Positions 7,553 to 15,428 of a stretch of DNA of 16,385 bases are shown here, one piece after another. The stretch is from Xanthomonas translucens pv. translucens DSM 18974. Its GTDB lineage: Bacteria > Pseudomonadota > Gammaproteobacteria > Xanthomonadales > Xanthomonadaceae. The notes below the pieces were generated by a model. It did not search any database. It was not told the DNA's origin and worked only from the letters and a program-made list of their open reading frames with translations. How positions within the stretch are numbered: position 1 is the stretch's first letter; every line of letters begins with the position of its first letter. The stretch is taken from contig NZ_CAPJ01000078.1 in NCBI RefSeq assembly GCF_000331775.1, positions 1 through 16,385 on the forward strand, read 5' to 3'. A program made the position numbers and the translations under genes.

Positions 7553-7851
7553 TCGCCGTCAGCATCGACTCGCTGCACGCCGAACTGCGGCAACTGCAGC
7601 AGGTGCTGCAGGGCGACGACCACGCGCTGGCCGAGCGTATGGTGTCCGAGCACGACCAGCATCTGCGCGAATACCTGCAGCAGGCCGGCAGCGACGTGTC
7701 CCGCGACGGCATCGGTTCGCTGCTGAAACTGCAGCAAGCGGTGATCGCGCAGATGCTGCAGGCGCGCGACGAAGCCGGCGACTGGCTGCGCGCCAACCGC
7801 CTGTCCAACAATGCGGCGCGCGCCTACTCGCAGGCCGGATCGCTGAGATGA
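7549..7851 (+). CDS. Small FliT-like flagellar protein
   Basis: 100 aa, predicted all-helical and hydrophilic: MIAVSIDSLHAELRQLQQVL, then a segment rich in Gln, Glu and Asp, then LLKLQQAVIAQMLQARDEAGDWL and NRLSNNAARAYSQAG. It occupies the fliT position of the fliD-fliS-fliT order. FliT proteins of about 100 aa are chaperones for the cap protein FliD and can inhibit the master regulator in enterics. Primary sequence similarity to enteric FliT is too weak to read by eye, so the assignment is by position, size and helical character. Both ends overlap neighbours by ATGA: fliS upstream and the PilZ gene downstream. No signal peptide or membrane segment is seen. Confidence 0.7.
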   Translation: MIAVSIDSLHAELRQLQQVLQGDDHALAERMVSEHDQHLREYLQQAGSDVSRDGIGSLLKLQQAVIAQMLQARDEAGDWLRANRLSNNAARAYSQAGSLR

Positions 7852-8426
7852 ACAGCGCCTCCGACGGCGCGGTGCACCATCCCGCCGAAACCGAGCTGTT
7901 CCACGACACCCTCAGCTGCGAACTGGCGTTGCCGGCCGACTTCAGGCTCGGCAACAGCATCGGCCGCTTCGGCGCCGGCGAAGCCCTGTTGCGCGGCCTG
8001 GCACAGGTCGAAGACCTGCGCAGCGAGGACGGCGGCGAAGATCGCAGCGAGCAGCCGCTGCAGTTGCAGCGCATGGACGCCAAGCTCGACCTGATGCTGG
8101 TGCTGCTCGGCCGTCTGGCCCGGCAGCACGAGGAAGGCTTGCCGTTGCGCCCGCTACGATGGTCGCACCGAGGGCTGAGACTGGAATTGGGGTCGCGTTC
8201 GGGCGCCCTTCCCGGCGCCGCCGGCCTGCTGCGCCTGCAGCCCTCCGACTGGCTGCCCGACCATCTTGAATTGCCGGTCCAGGTCGTGGCCGAAGCCGCC
8301 AGCGGCGGCGGTTTCCATCTCTGGCTACGATTCGAGACACAACCGCCAAGCCTGCAGGAAGCACTGGAACGGCACCTGTTTCGCCTGCACCGGCGGCAGA
8401 TCGCCGACAGCCGGCGCGCGCGCTGA
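7848..8426 (+). CDS. Atypical PilZ-domain protein of the flagellar locus
   Basis: 192 aa. An N-terminal helical stretch (about residues 45-97) with heptad-like Leu spacing (LQLQRMDAKLDLMLVLLGRLARQ) precedes a PilZ-type beta barrel (about 98-192). The barrel shows SHRGLRLE (S106, G109, the SxxG part of the D/NxSxxG motif), GLLRLQP, LELPVQVVAEA, LWLRFE, then the closing helix LQEALERHLFRLHRRQI. The RxxxR motif needed for canonical cyclic di-GMP binding is not visible before the barrel, and the D/N of the second motif is replaced by W. The pattern recalls the xanthomonad PilZ proteins described as tetramers held by a long heptad helix (XC_2249/XCCB100_2234 type, from memory). The likely role is as a protein-protein adaptor in motility or virulence rather than a c-di-GMP receptor. 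The start overlaps the previous stop by ATGA. Confidence 0.75.
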   Translation: MNSASDGAVHHPAETELFHDTLSCELALPADFRLGNSIGRFGAGEALLRGLAQVEDLRSEDGGEDRSEQPLQLQRMDAKLDLMLVLLGRLARQHEEGLPLRPLRWSHRGLRLELGSRSGALPGAAGLLRLQPSDWLPDHLELPVQVVAEAASGGGFHLWLRFETQPPSLQEALERHLFRLHRRQIADSRRAR

Positions 8427-8496
8427 GCCGACGCACGGTTGGCGGCGACCGCGCGCTCGGCTAAGGTGCGGGACTAGAGAAAGAGATCTTCCCACC

Positions 8497-9129
8497 GTGC
8501 GAGTCATCATCGTCGACGATCACACCCTGGTCCGCGCCGGCCTGAGCCGGCTGTTGCAGACGTTCGCGGACGTCGATGTGGTCGCCGAGGCGAGCAACGC
8601 GCAGCAGGCGGTGGACCTGGCCACCCTGCACCGCCCCGACCTGGTGCTGATGGACCTGTCGCTGCCTGGGCGCAGCGGTCTGGACGCGCTGACCGACGTG
8701 CTGCATACCTCGCCCAAGACCCGCGTGGTGATGATGTCGATGCACGACGATCCGGTGCACGTGCGCGATGCGCTGGACCGCGGCGCCACCGGCTTCGTGG
8801 TCAAGGACGCCGCGCCGCTGGAGCTGGAACTGGCGCTGCGCGCAGCCAGCGTCAACCAGATGTTCCTGAGCCCGCAGATCTCCTCGAAGATGATCGCGCC
8901 GATGCTCGGCCGCGAACGCCCGGTCGGCGTCGCCGCGCTGTCGCCGCGGCAGCGCGAGATCCTGCGCCAGATCGGCCGCGGCCAGAACAACAAGGAAATC
9001 GCCTCGGACCTGGGAATCAGCGTCAAGACCGTCGAAACCCACCGCGCGCGGATGATGGAGTCGCTGGGCTGCCGCCGCGCCAACGATCTGGTCCTGCTGG
9101 CCGCGCGCCACCAGAACGAACTGACCTGA
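8497..9129 (+). CDS. LuxR/NarL-family two-component response regulator
   Basis: 210 aa. Receiver domain residues 1-120: acidic pair D7-D8 in RVIIVDDHTLVRAGL, phospho-acceptor D53 in VLMDLSLPGRSG, Ser in VVMMSMHDD, and the Lys of GFVVKDAAP. LuxR-type helix-turn-helix at about 147-205: LSPRQREILRQIGRGQNNKEIA, then LGISVKTVETHRARMMESLG. It should therefore be phosphorylated by an unidentified histidine kinase (none is in the window) and bind DNA as a dimer. I take the GTG at 8497 because it begins the receiver fold at once and is preceded by AGAGAAAGAGA; an upstream in-frame start at 8266 would lie inside the PilZ gene. It is 70 nt after the PilZ gene. The palindrome array 120 bp downstream of its stop is a candidate target. 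Not recognised by name. Confidence 0.88.
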   Translation: MRVIIVDDHTLVRAGLSRLLQTFADVDVVAEASNAQQAVDLATLHRPDLVLMDLSLPGRSGLDALTDVLHTSPKTRVVMMSMHDDPVHVRDALDRGATGFVVKDAAPLELELALRAASVNQMFLSPQISSKMIAPMLGRERPVGVAALSPRQREILRQIGRGQNNKEIASDLGISVKTVETHRARMMESLGCRRANDLVLLAARHQNELT

Positions 9130-9159
9130 GGCCGGCAACGGGTTCCCGACACGTCACAC

Positions 9160-9175
9160 TGGCATGCGGCTTGCC
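9160..9175 (+). promoter_or_regulatory. Sigma-54 promoter upstream of rpoN2
   Basis: TGGCATGCGGCTTGCC has GG at 9161-9162, GC at 9173-9174, ten bases between, and matches TGGCACG-N4-TTGCW except for one T and the last base. The predicted start is near 9186, a leader of about 210 nt before rpoN2. It suggests that the rpoN2-vemR-fleQ operon is itself sigma-54 dependent, by RpoN2 or a second RpoN encoded elsewhere. Confidence 0.6.
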
Positions 9176-9250
9176 TTAACCGCTCAGCTGCCGCAGTGAA
9201 ACAGGCGAGGCCCGCCAGCATTGGCTCCGGCGCGCCGACCTACCGGCGCC

Positions 9251-9304
9251 CCCTACATCGACGTAGGGATTTTCCCTACATCGTGTCGGGGATTTGACTA
9301 CATC
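9251..9304 (+). promoter_or_regulatory. Palindromic operator array (CCCTAC/GTAGGG) upstream of rpoN2
   Basis: Three alternating half-sites, CCCTAC (9251-9256), GTAGGG (9263-9268) and CCCTAC (9274-9279), form two overlapping inverted repeats. The second is a perfect palindrome, GTAGGGA-TTT-TCCCTAC (9263-9279). TACATC also recurs at 9254, 9277 and 9299, spaced 23 and 22 bp, about two helical turns. A TTGACT (9294-9299) lies immediately downstream. I read this as a multi-site operator for a dimeric regulator. The adjacent LuxR-type regulator or FleQ is the obvious candidate, by inference. Confidence 0.6.
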
Positions 9305-9397
9305 ACTCAGGAACACCCTGATTCTGTTACCGTCAGGTGGCAAGCACTATGCATTCCACGGGCGCCGGAGGGTTGGCGCCAAACCGAGGAAGTCCGC

Positions 9398-10795
9398 ATG
9401 AAGCCGACCGTTTCCGCCCAGCTAGGCCAGCAACTCCACCTGACCCCGCAATTGCTGCAGTCGATCCGGCTGCTGCAACTGGACGGGATGCAACTGGAAA
9501 TGGAAATCCGGCGCGCGCTGGAAACCAATCCGTTGCTGGAACTGGAAGAGCCCGAAGGCGTGCTCGAGCCGGTGCTCGACCACGACAACGCGCTGGAAAC
9601 CGCCGCGTTCGACGAACTGCCCGAATCCTCGATGTGGGACATTCCCGCCGCCGGCTGGAGCGAGGGCGAAGACGACCGCATGCAGCGCATCGCGGCCGGC
9701 GAGTCCACCGATCCGCAACTGCGCGTGCTGCAGCGCCTGGCGCTGGAACTGGACGAATCCGCATTGGAAGTGGCCGCGTTCTGGCTGGAGCACAGCGACG
9801 ATGCCGGCTATCTCGACGGCGCACTGGACACGCTGACCCAGTTGGCCTGCGCGCGCTTCGACCGCTCCGCCGCACAGGTGGAAGCGATCCGCCAGCGGCT
9901 GCTGCACGGCGATCCCGCCGGCCTGGCCGCCTGCGACCTGCGCGAATGCCTGAGCGTGCAGCTGGCCGCCCTGCCCGGCCGCGTCGCCGCCCGCCACCTG
10001 GCCGCGCGCCTGCTCGCCGGCGACCTGAATCTGCTCGCCAGCCACGATTACCCGTTGCTCGCGCGCCAGCTCGATGCCGAGGCGGACGACGTGCGCGAGG
10101 CGGTGCGGCTGATCCTGTCGCTGCAGCCGCGTCCGGGCGACAGCCTGCTGCCGGAGAACCTGGGCCACGTGATTCCCGACGTGGTCGCTTGGCACAGCGA
10201 CGGTATCTGGCGGGTCGCACTGAACCCGGCCACCACCCACCGCGTCAGCGTCAATCCGATGCACGAGCGCGCCCTGGCCGAAGCCGGCGAGGCGGCGGCG
10301 CCGCTGCGCGAAATGCTGCAGGAGGCACGCTGGCTGACCCGCGGCCTGTCGATGCGCTACGAGACCCTGCTGCGCACCACCCGCGCCATCGTCGAGCGCC
10401 AAGCCGCGTTCCTGGTCAAGGGCGAGGAAGCGATGGCGCCGCTGACCCTGAAGGAAGTGGCCGACGCGATCGGCATGCACGAATCCACCGTATCGCGCAT
10501 CACCACCGGCAAATACCTGCAGACTCCGCGTGGTACCTTCGAACTGAAGCATTTCTTCGCCGTGCGCCTGGAAGGCGCGGCGGTCTCGGGCCAGGCGGTA
10601 CGCGCGATGGTGCGGCGCCTGATCGAATCCGAGCCCGCGGGGCGACCGCTGGCCGACGAGGCGATCGCCGCGCTGCTGTCGCGACAGGGCGTAAACGTGG
10701 CCAGGCGTACCGTGGCCAAGTACCGCGAACAACTGGATATCGCCCCCGCCCGCGAACGCCGTCGCGCCAAGCCGCTGCTGGCCCGAGCGAGCTAA
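9398..10795 (+). CDS. rpoN2: RpoN2, RNA polymerase sigma-54 factor
   Basis: 465 aa. It directs RNA polymerase to -24/-12 promoters and requires an AAA+ activator such as the FleQ encoded 0.4 kb downstream. Region I: MKPTVSAQLGQQLHLTPQLLQSIRLL, Gln-rich, with the ETNPLLE motif. Region II is acidic (about residues 50-110). The core-binding domain covers about 115-290 (LRVLQRLALEL, then LSLQPRPGD). The DNA-binding part includes the helix-turn-helix LTLKEVADAIGMHESTVSRITTGKYLQTP and the RpoN box ARRTVAKYRE at 435-444. The ATG at 9398 is preceded by GAGGAAG (9386-9392); an in-frame upstream ATG at 9221 would run through the operator array. The context (vemR and fleQ after it) identifies it as the flagellar copy, rpoN2, of the two that Xanthomonas usually carries. 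Confidence 0.93.
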   Translation: MKPTVSAQLGQQLHLTPQLLQSIRLLQLDGMQLEMEIRRALETNPLLELEEPEGVLEPVLDHDNALETAAFDELPESSMWDIPAAGWSEGEDDRMQRIAAGESTDPQLRVLQRLALELDESALEVAAFWLEHSDDAGYLDGALDTLTQLACARFDRSAAQVEAIRQRLLHGDPAGLAACDLRECLSVQLAALPGRVAARHLAARLLAGDLNLLASHDYPLLARQLDAEADDVREAVRLILSLQPRPGDSLLPENLGHVIPDVVAWHSDGIWRVALNPATTHRVSVNPMHERALAEAGEAAAPLREMLQEARWLTRGLSMRYETLLRTTRAIVERQAAFLVKGEEAMAPLTLKEVADAIGMHESTVSRITTGKYLQTPRGTFELKHFFAVRLEGAAVSGQAVRAMVRRLIESEPAGRPLADEAIAALLSRQGVNVARRTVAKYREQLDIAPARERRRAKPLLARAS

Positions 10796-10808
10796 GGAAA
10801 CAATGCAC

Positions 10809-11188
10809 ATGAACAAACTGTCCGTGCTTCTGGTCGACGACCACGAAGGTTTCATCAACGCGGCGATGCGCCACTTCCGCAAGCTCGACTGGATGGAAGT
10901 GATCGGCAGCGCCGCCAACGGCCTGGAGGCGATCGAGCGCTCCGAGTCGCTGCGCCCGCAGGTGGTGCTGATGGACCTGGCCATGCCGGAGATGGGTGGC
11001 CTGCAGGCCACGCGCCTGATCAAGACCCAGGACCAGGCCCCGTACATCGTGATCGCCAGCCATTTTGACGATGCCGAGCACCGCGAGCACGCCATGCGCG
11101 CCGGCGCCGACAACTTCGTCAGCAAGCTGTCTTACATCCAGGAAGTGATGCCGATCCTGGAGGGCTTACGCACAGAGGGAGTAGCGGC

Positions 11189-11192
<4 letters not shown>
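10809..11192 (+). CDS. vemR: VemR, single-domain (receiver-only) response regulator
   Basis: 127 aa from the ATG at 10809. A complete receiver domain with no output domain: LLVDDHEGF with the acidic pair, phospho-acceptor D56 in VVLMDLAMPEMGG, and the Lys of NFVSKLSY. In Xanthomonas campestris, VemR lies between rpoN2 and fleQ and controls motility, exopolysaccharide and virulence. It acts through protein contact with FleQ (established knowledge, recalled). AAGGA (10794-10798) overlaps the rpoN2 stop. The ATG at 10809 has the better spacing (10 nt against 4 nt for the in-frame ATG at 10803) and puts the phospho-Asp at residue 56, which fits published VemR numbering as I recall it. The alternative start adds two residues. 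It overlaps fleQ by ATGA. Confidence 0.92.
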
Positions 11193-12679
<1,487 letters not shown>

Positions 12680-12684
12680 GGCCG

Positions 12685-12702
12685 CGGCAGCAGCCGCTGC
12701 CG
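12685..12702 (+). terminator. Weak hairpin after fleQ, possible terminator
   Basis: CGGCAGC (12685-12691), loop AGCC, GCTGCCG (12696-12702), 6 nt after the fleQ stop. The stem is perfect but no T-tract follows, so intrinsic termination is doubtful; it may protect the 3' end or be part of a rho-dependent end. Confidence 0.35.
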
Positions 12703-12775
12703 ATGTCACCGCGTCGTCGCGCGCTTGCTGCGCTACGCAACGACCGCGGTTCGAAACTGAAGTACCCTCACACTC

Positions 12776-12821
12776 CGCATCGCATGGCTGGCCGGACGTA
12801 CGTCCTGGCGTGCGATGGATG
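12776..12821 (+). repeat. Long imperfect palindrome about 100 bp upstream of the sigma-54 site
   Basis: The core is a perfect 12-bp palindrome GGACGTACGTCC (12794-12805). GCC/GGC flank it with one bulged T, and CATCGCA (12778-12784) pairs with TGCGATG (12811-12817). The centre is about 126 bp upstream of the predicted sigma-54 start, a usual distance for an enhancer-type activator site. The structure is seen directly; the role is inference. Confidence 0.55.
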
Positions 12822-12899
12822 CGTCCGTGTCGCGAGCGATGGGGATCGCAGCGCGCCACGCGTCATGGCAGCCCTCGCGGAAGCAGTGGACACGTCTGT

Positions 12900-12915
12900 T
12901 GGCATATGGCTTGCT
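12900..12915 (+). promoter_or_regulatory. Sigma-54 promoter of the sugar/acyl (putative flagellin-glycan) operon
   Basis: TGGCATATGGCTTGCT has GG at 12901-12902 and GC at 12913-12914 with ten bases between. It matches TGGCACG-N4-TTGCW at all fixed positions except the CG of ACG. The predicted start is near 12926, giving a leader of about 58 nt. It shares the frame TGGCAT..GGCTTGC with the site upstream of rpoN2. Confidence 0.75.
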
Positions 12916-12983
12916 TGCAGAATGGGGACCACATCGCAACGCGTCGCGCCGCGGATTTTCCACACGCACCCATGCAGGCCACC

Positions 12984-14165
12984 ATGCCCATTCCCGTCAC
13001 CAGCCCGCTGCTGCCTCCCCTGGACGAGTTCGTACCGTACCTGGAGAAGATCTGGAGTAGCCGCATCCTGACCAACGGTGGCGGCATGCACCAGGCGCTG
13101 GAAAAGGCGCTGGCGGAGTACCTTGGGGTTGGACACCTGGCCTTGCTGACAAACGGCACCCTGGCCCTGCTCACCGCGCTGCAGGCGCTGCGCGTCACCG
13201 GCGAAGTGATCACCACGCCCTACTCGTTCGTGGCCACCGCGCACTCGCTGCTGTGGAAAGGGATCAAGCCGGTGTTCGTGGACATCGACCCGGTCACCCT
13301 GAACCTGGACCCGCAGAAGATCGAGGCGGCGATCACCCCGCAGACCACCGCGATCATGCCGGTGCACTGCTACGGCACACCCTGCGACACCACGGCGATC
13401 GAACGCATCGCCGACACCTACAACCTCAAGGTCATCTACGACGCCGCGCACGCCTTCGGGGTCAAGGACGACGGCGGCTCGATCCTGCGCCACGGCGACC
13501 TCAGCGTGCTCAGCTTCCACGCCACCAAGGTGTTCAACACCTTCGAGGGCGGCGCCATCGTCTGCCCGGACGCCAAGACCTACCAGCGCATCAGCCGGCT
13601 GAAGAACTTCGGCTTCGTCGACGAGACCACGGTGGTGGCCACCGGCATCAACGGCAAGATGAGCGAGGTGAACGCGGCCTTCGGCCTGCTGCAGCTGCAG
13701 CACATCGATCGCGCGCTGGCGCAACGCCGCGAGATCGACGCCGCCTACCGGCGGCGCCTGGCGCAGGTCCCCGGCATACGTTGCCTGGCGCCGCGCTCGC
13801 CGGAGCTGGCCAACTACGCCTCGTTCCCGATCCTGATCGAGGACGACTTCCCGCTGACCCGCGACGGCCTGCATCAACTGATGCGCGAGCACGAGATCCT
13901 GGTGCGTCGCTACTTCTATCCGCTGATCAGCGATTTCCCGATGTACCGCGGCCTGCCCTCGGCCGCGCCGGCCGGCCTGCCTGTCGCGCGGCAGATGTCC
14001 GAACGGGTGCTGTGCCTGCCGATCTATCCCGGCCTGAGCGCCGGCGACGTGGAAACCATCGCCAACCTGATCGCCAGCGCCGGTACAGCCGCATCAACCG
14101 CTGCAAAAATCGGTCGCCCTGCCGCGACCATCCCTTCCTCCGCCCACTCCGTGGAACAAGAATGA
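12984..14165 (+). CDS. DegT/DnrJ/EryC1/StrS-family sugar aminotransferase (VioA-like)
   Basis: 393 aa. A PLP enzyme of the class that converts a nucleotide-linked keto-deoxysugar to its amino sugar (for example dTDP-4-keto-6-deoxyglucose to dTDP-viosamine by VioA). Visible family features are LALLTNGTLALLTAL (cofactor phosphate site), TTPYSFVATAHSLLWKGIKPVFVDID, DAAHAFG (D153 faces the pyridine nitrogen), SFHATKVFNTFEGG with Schiff-base K182, KNFGF, and INGKMSEVNAAFGLLQL. The start is uncertain: MPIPVTSP at 12984 or MQATMPIP at 12972, neither with a strong Shine-Dalgarno. In-frame codons further upstream cross the promoter and are rejected. The stop overlaps the ACP start by ATGA. The ACP and ketoacyl synthase neighbours suggest that the amino group is later acylated. 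Exact substrate and position (C3 or C4) cannot be read from the sequence. Confidence 0.9.
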   Translation: MPIPVTSPLLPPLDEFVPYLEKIWSSRILTNGGGMHQALEKALAEYLGVGHLALLTNGTLALLTALQALRVTGEVITTPYSFVATAHSLLWKGIKPVFVDIDPVTLNLDPQKIEAAITPQTTAIMPVHCYGTPCDTTAIERIADTYNLKVIYDAAHAFGVKDDGGSILRHGDLSVLSFHATKVFNTFEGGAIVCPDAKTYQRISRLKNFGFVDETTVVATGINGKMSEVNAAFGLLQLQHIDRALAQRREIDAAYRRRLAQVPGIRCLAPRSPELANYASFPILIEDDFPLTRDGLHQLMREHEILVRRYFYPLISDFPMYRGLPSAAPAGLPVARQMSERVLCLPIYPGLSAGDVETIANLIASAGTAASTAAKIGRPAATIPSSAHSVEQE

Positions 14166-14386
14166 GCCAAGCAACGTTTATCGAGAATTTCCTGTCGGCG
14201 ACCGATTTCCAGACTCCGGTCGAGGTGACGACGGACACCGTGCTGCGCGAGCTTCCCGAATGGGATTCGCTCGCCGCGCTCGGCGTGATCGTGATGTTCG
14301 ACATGGAATACGGCAAGACCATCACCGGCGAGCACCTGGCCGCCGCCGTCACCGTGGGCGACCTCTATCAGCTGACCGAGGCGTAG
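14162..14386 (+). CDS. Acyl carrier protein dedicated to the operon
   Basis: 74 aa, acidic and helical. The phosphopantetheine site is EWDSLAALG with Ser36, followed by VIVMFDMEYGKTITGEHL (helix III) and VTVGDLYQL (helix IV), as in type II acyl carrier proteins. A partner phosphopantetheinyl transferase must act in trans. It overlaps the aminotransferase stop by ATGA and lies one base from the next start. It is too divergent to be the housekeeping AcpP, whose motif is DSLDTVE, so I take it as a specialised carrier for the acyl group built by the following synthase and reductases. Confidence 0.9.
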   Translation: MSQATFIENFLSATDFQTPVEVTTDTVLRELPEWDSLAALGVIVMFDMEYGKTITGEHLAAAVTVGDLYQLTEA

Positions 14387-14387
14387 C

Positions 14388-15428
14388 ATGCCGACCTCCA
14401 CCCTGCACAACGTGCGCTTTGCCGGCATGGCGACCTGCGTGCCCAAGCGCGTCGTCTCCAACCTGACCGATTGCCGGCCGCAGATCCGTTCCGAGCGCGA
14501 GCGGCTGGTGCGCAACATCGGCATCGAGACCCGGCGCATGGCGCAGGAGTGGCAGTGTTTTTCCGACCTGGCGTTCGACGCGGCGCAGGTATTGATCGAA
14601 CGGCTGCAATGGCAGCGCGAGGAAATCGATGCGCTGATCGTGGTCACCCAGTCGCCGGACTACCCGATCCCGGCGACCGCGATCATCCTGCAGGACCGGC
14701 TGGGCCTGTCGCATGCCACCGTCGCCTTCGACGTCAACCTGGGCTGCTCGGCCTACCCGTTCGGCATCAACCTGCTGGGCTCGATGATCGCCGCCGGCGG
14801 GGTCAAGAAAGGCCTGCTGCTGGTGGGCGACCGCAGCGCCAACCTGGAGGACCCGATCTTCTCCGATTCCGGCACCGCCACCGCGCTGGAATTCAGCGCC
14901 GACGCCGCGCCGATGCACTTCGACCTCAACAGCGACGGCAGCGGCTATAAGGCGATCATCCTGCCGGTGGGCGGCCAGCGCGAGCCGGTCGGCATCCAGC
15001 ACCTGATGCCGTTCCGCGCCGACGAGAACGACCACTGGCACCGCGGCATTGACCTGCAGCTGGATGGCGTGGCGGTGCTGAGCTTCTCCACCCAGCGGGT
15101 GCCGCCGGCGGTGCAGAAGTTGCTCGACTACACCGGCGTGTCCAAGGACGACATCGACTATTTCGTGTTCCACCAGGCCAACCGGATCATCAACGAGACC
15201 ATCCGCAAGAAACTCGGCCTGCCGCTGGAGAAAGTGCCTTCGACCCTGCGCGACTTCGGCAACACCAGCGGCGCCTCGTTGCCGGTCACCATGACCGCGC
15301 GGATCAACAAGGAACTGGAAGTCGGCCGCAAGCGCGTGCTGCTGTGCGGTTTCGGCATCGGTCTGTCGTGGGGCACCTGCCTGCTCGACATCGAAGGGGC
15401 CGCCTTTCCGGATCTGGTCGAGTCGTGA
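14388..15428 (+). CDS. 3-oxoacyl-ACP synthase III (KAS III, FabH-like)
   Basis: 346 aa, thiolase fold. It condenses an acyl-CoA starter with malonyl-ACP to give a 3-ketoacyl-ACP. The catalytic triad is complete: C120 in NLGCSAYPFG, H262 in FHQANRIIN, and N292 in FGNTSGAS. The N-terminal RNIGIETRR segment and the C-terminal LCGFGIGLSWGTCLL segment are typical. Phe often follows Gly at the substrate tunnel in FabH, but specificity cannot be read here. GAGGCG just upstream can act as ribosome site; the start is 1 nt after the ACP stop. Its stop overlaps the next start in GTGA. Together with the ACP and two reductases it could make a 3-hydroxyacyl group of the kind found on modified viosamine in Pseudomonas flagellin glycans. 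A housekeeping FabH would sit with fabD/fabG/acpP, not here. Confidence 0.93.
   Translation: MPTSTLHNVRFAGMATCVPKRVVSNLTDCRPQIRSERERLVRNIGIETRRMAQEWQCFSDLAFDAAQVLIERLQWQREEIDALIVVTQSPDYPIPATAIILQDRLGLSHATVAFDVNLGCSAYPFGINLLGSMIAAGGVKKGLLLVGDRSANLEDPIFSDSGTATALEFSADAAPMHFDLNSDGSGYKAIILPVGGQREPVGIQHLMPFRADENDHWHRGIDLQLDGVAVLSFSTQRVPPAVQKLLDYTGVSKDDIDYFVFHQANRIINETIRKKLGLPLEKVPSTLRDFGNTSGASLPVTMTARINKELEVGRKRVLLCGFGIGLSWGTCLLDIEGAAFPDLVES

Larger units (their letters stand above)
12680..12983 (+). other. Intergenic region between fleQ and the sugar/acyl operon
   Basis: 304 bases with no credible gene: the short open frames here lack family features and ribosome sites. It holds, in order, a short hairpin just after fleQ, a long imperfect palindrome, and a near-consensus sigma-54 promoter, each listed separately. 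Confidence 0.7.

Noticed and set aside
8441..8454. GG-N10-GC element before the LuxR-type regulator gene as a sigma-54 promoter
   Set aside because: Only the four invariant bases and TGGC match; the TTGC element is CCGC. Such chance spacing is common at this GC content.
9361..9382. GGCGCC repeats and TTGGCGCCAA palindrome just before the rpoN2 ribosome site
   Set aside because: Short self-complementary GC words are frequent here, and the pairing does not cover the Shine-Dalgarno sequence, so I do not claim a translational switch.
9221..9397. Upstream start extending RpoN2
   Set aside because: It runs through the palindrome array and gives a sequence unlike region I; ATG 9398 has a good ribosome site and the canonical start.
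12703..13071. Short open frame between fleQ and the aminotransferase
   Set aside because: No ribosome site or recognisable domain; it crosses the sigma-54 promoter and the true aminotransferase start in another frame.
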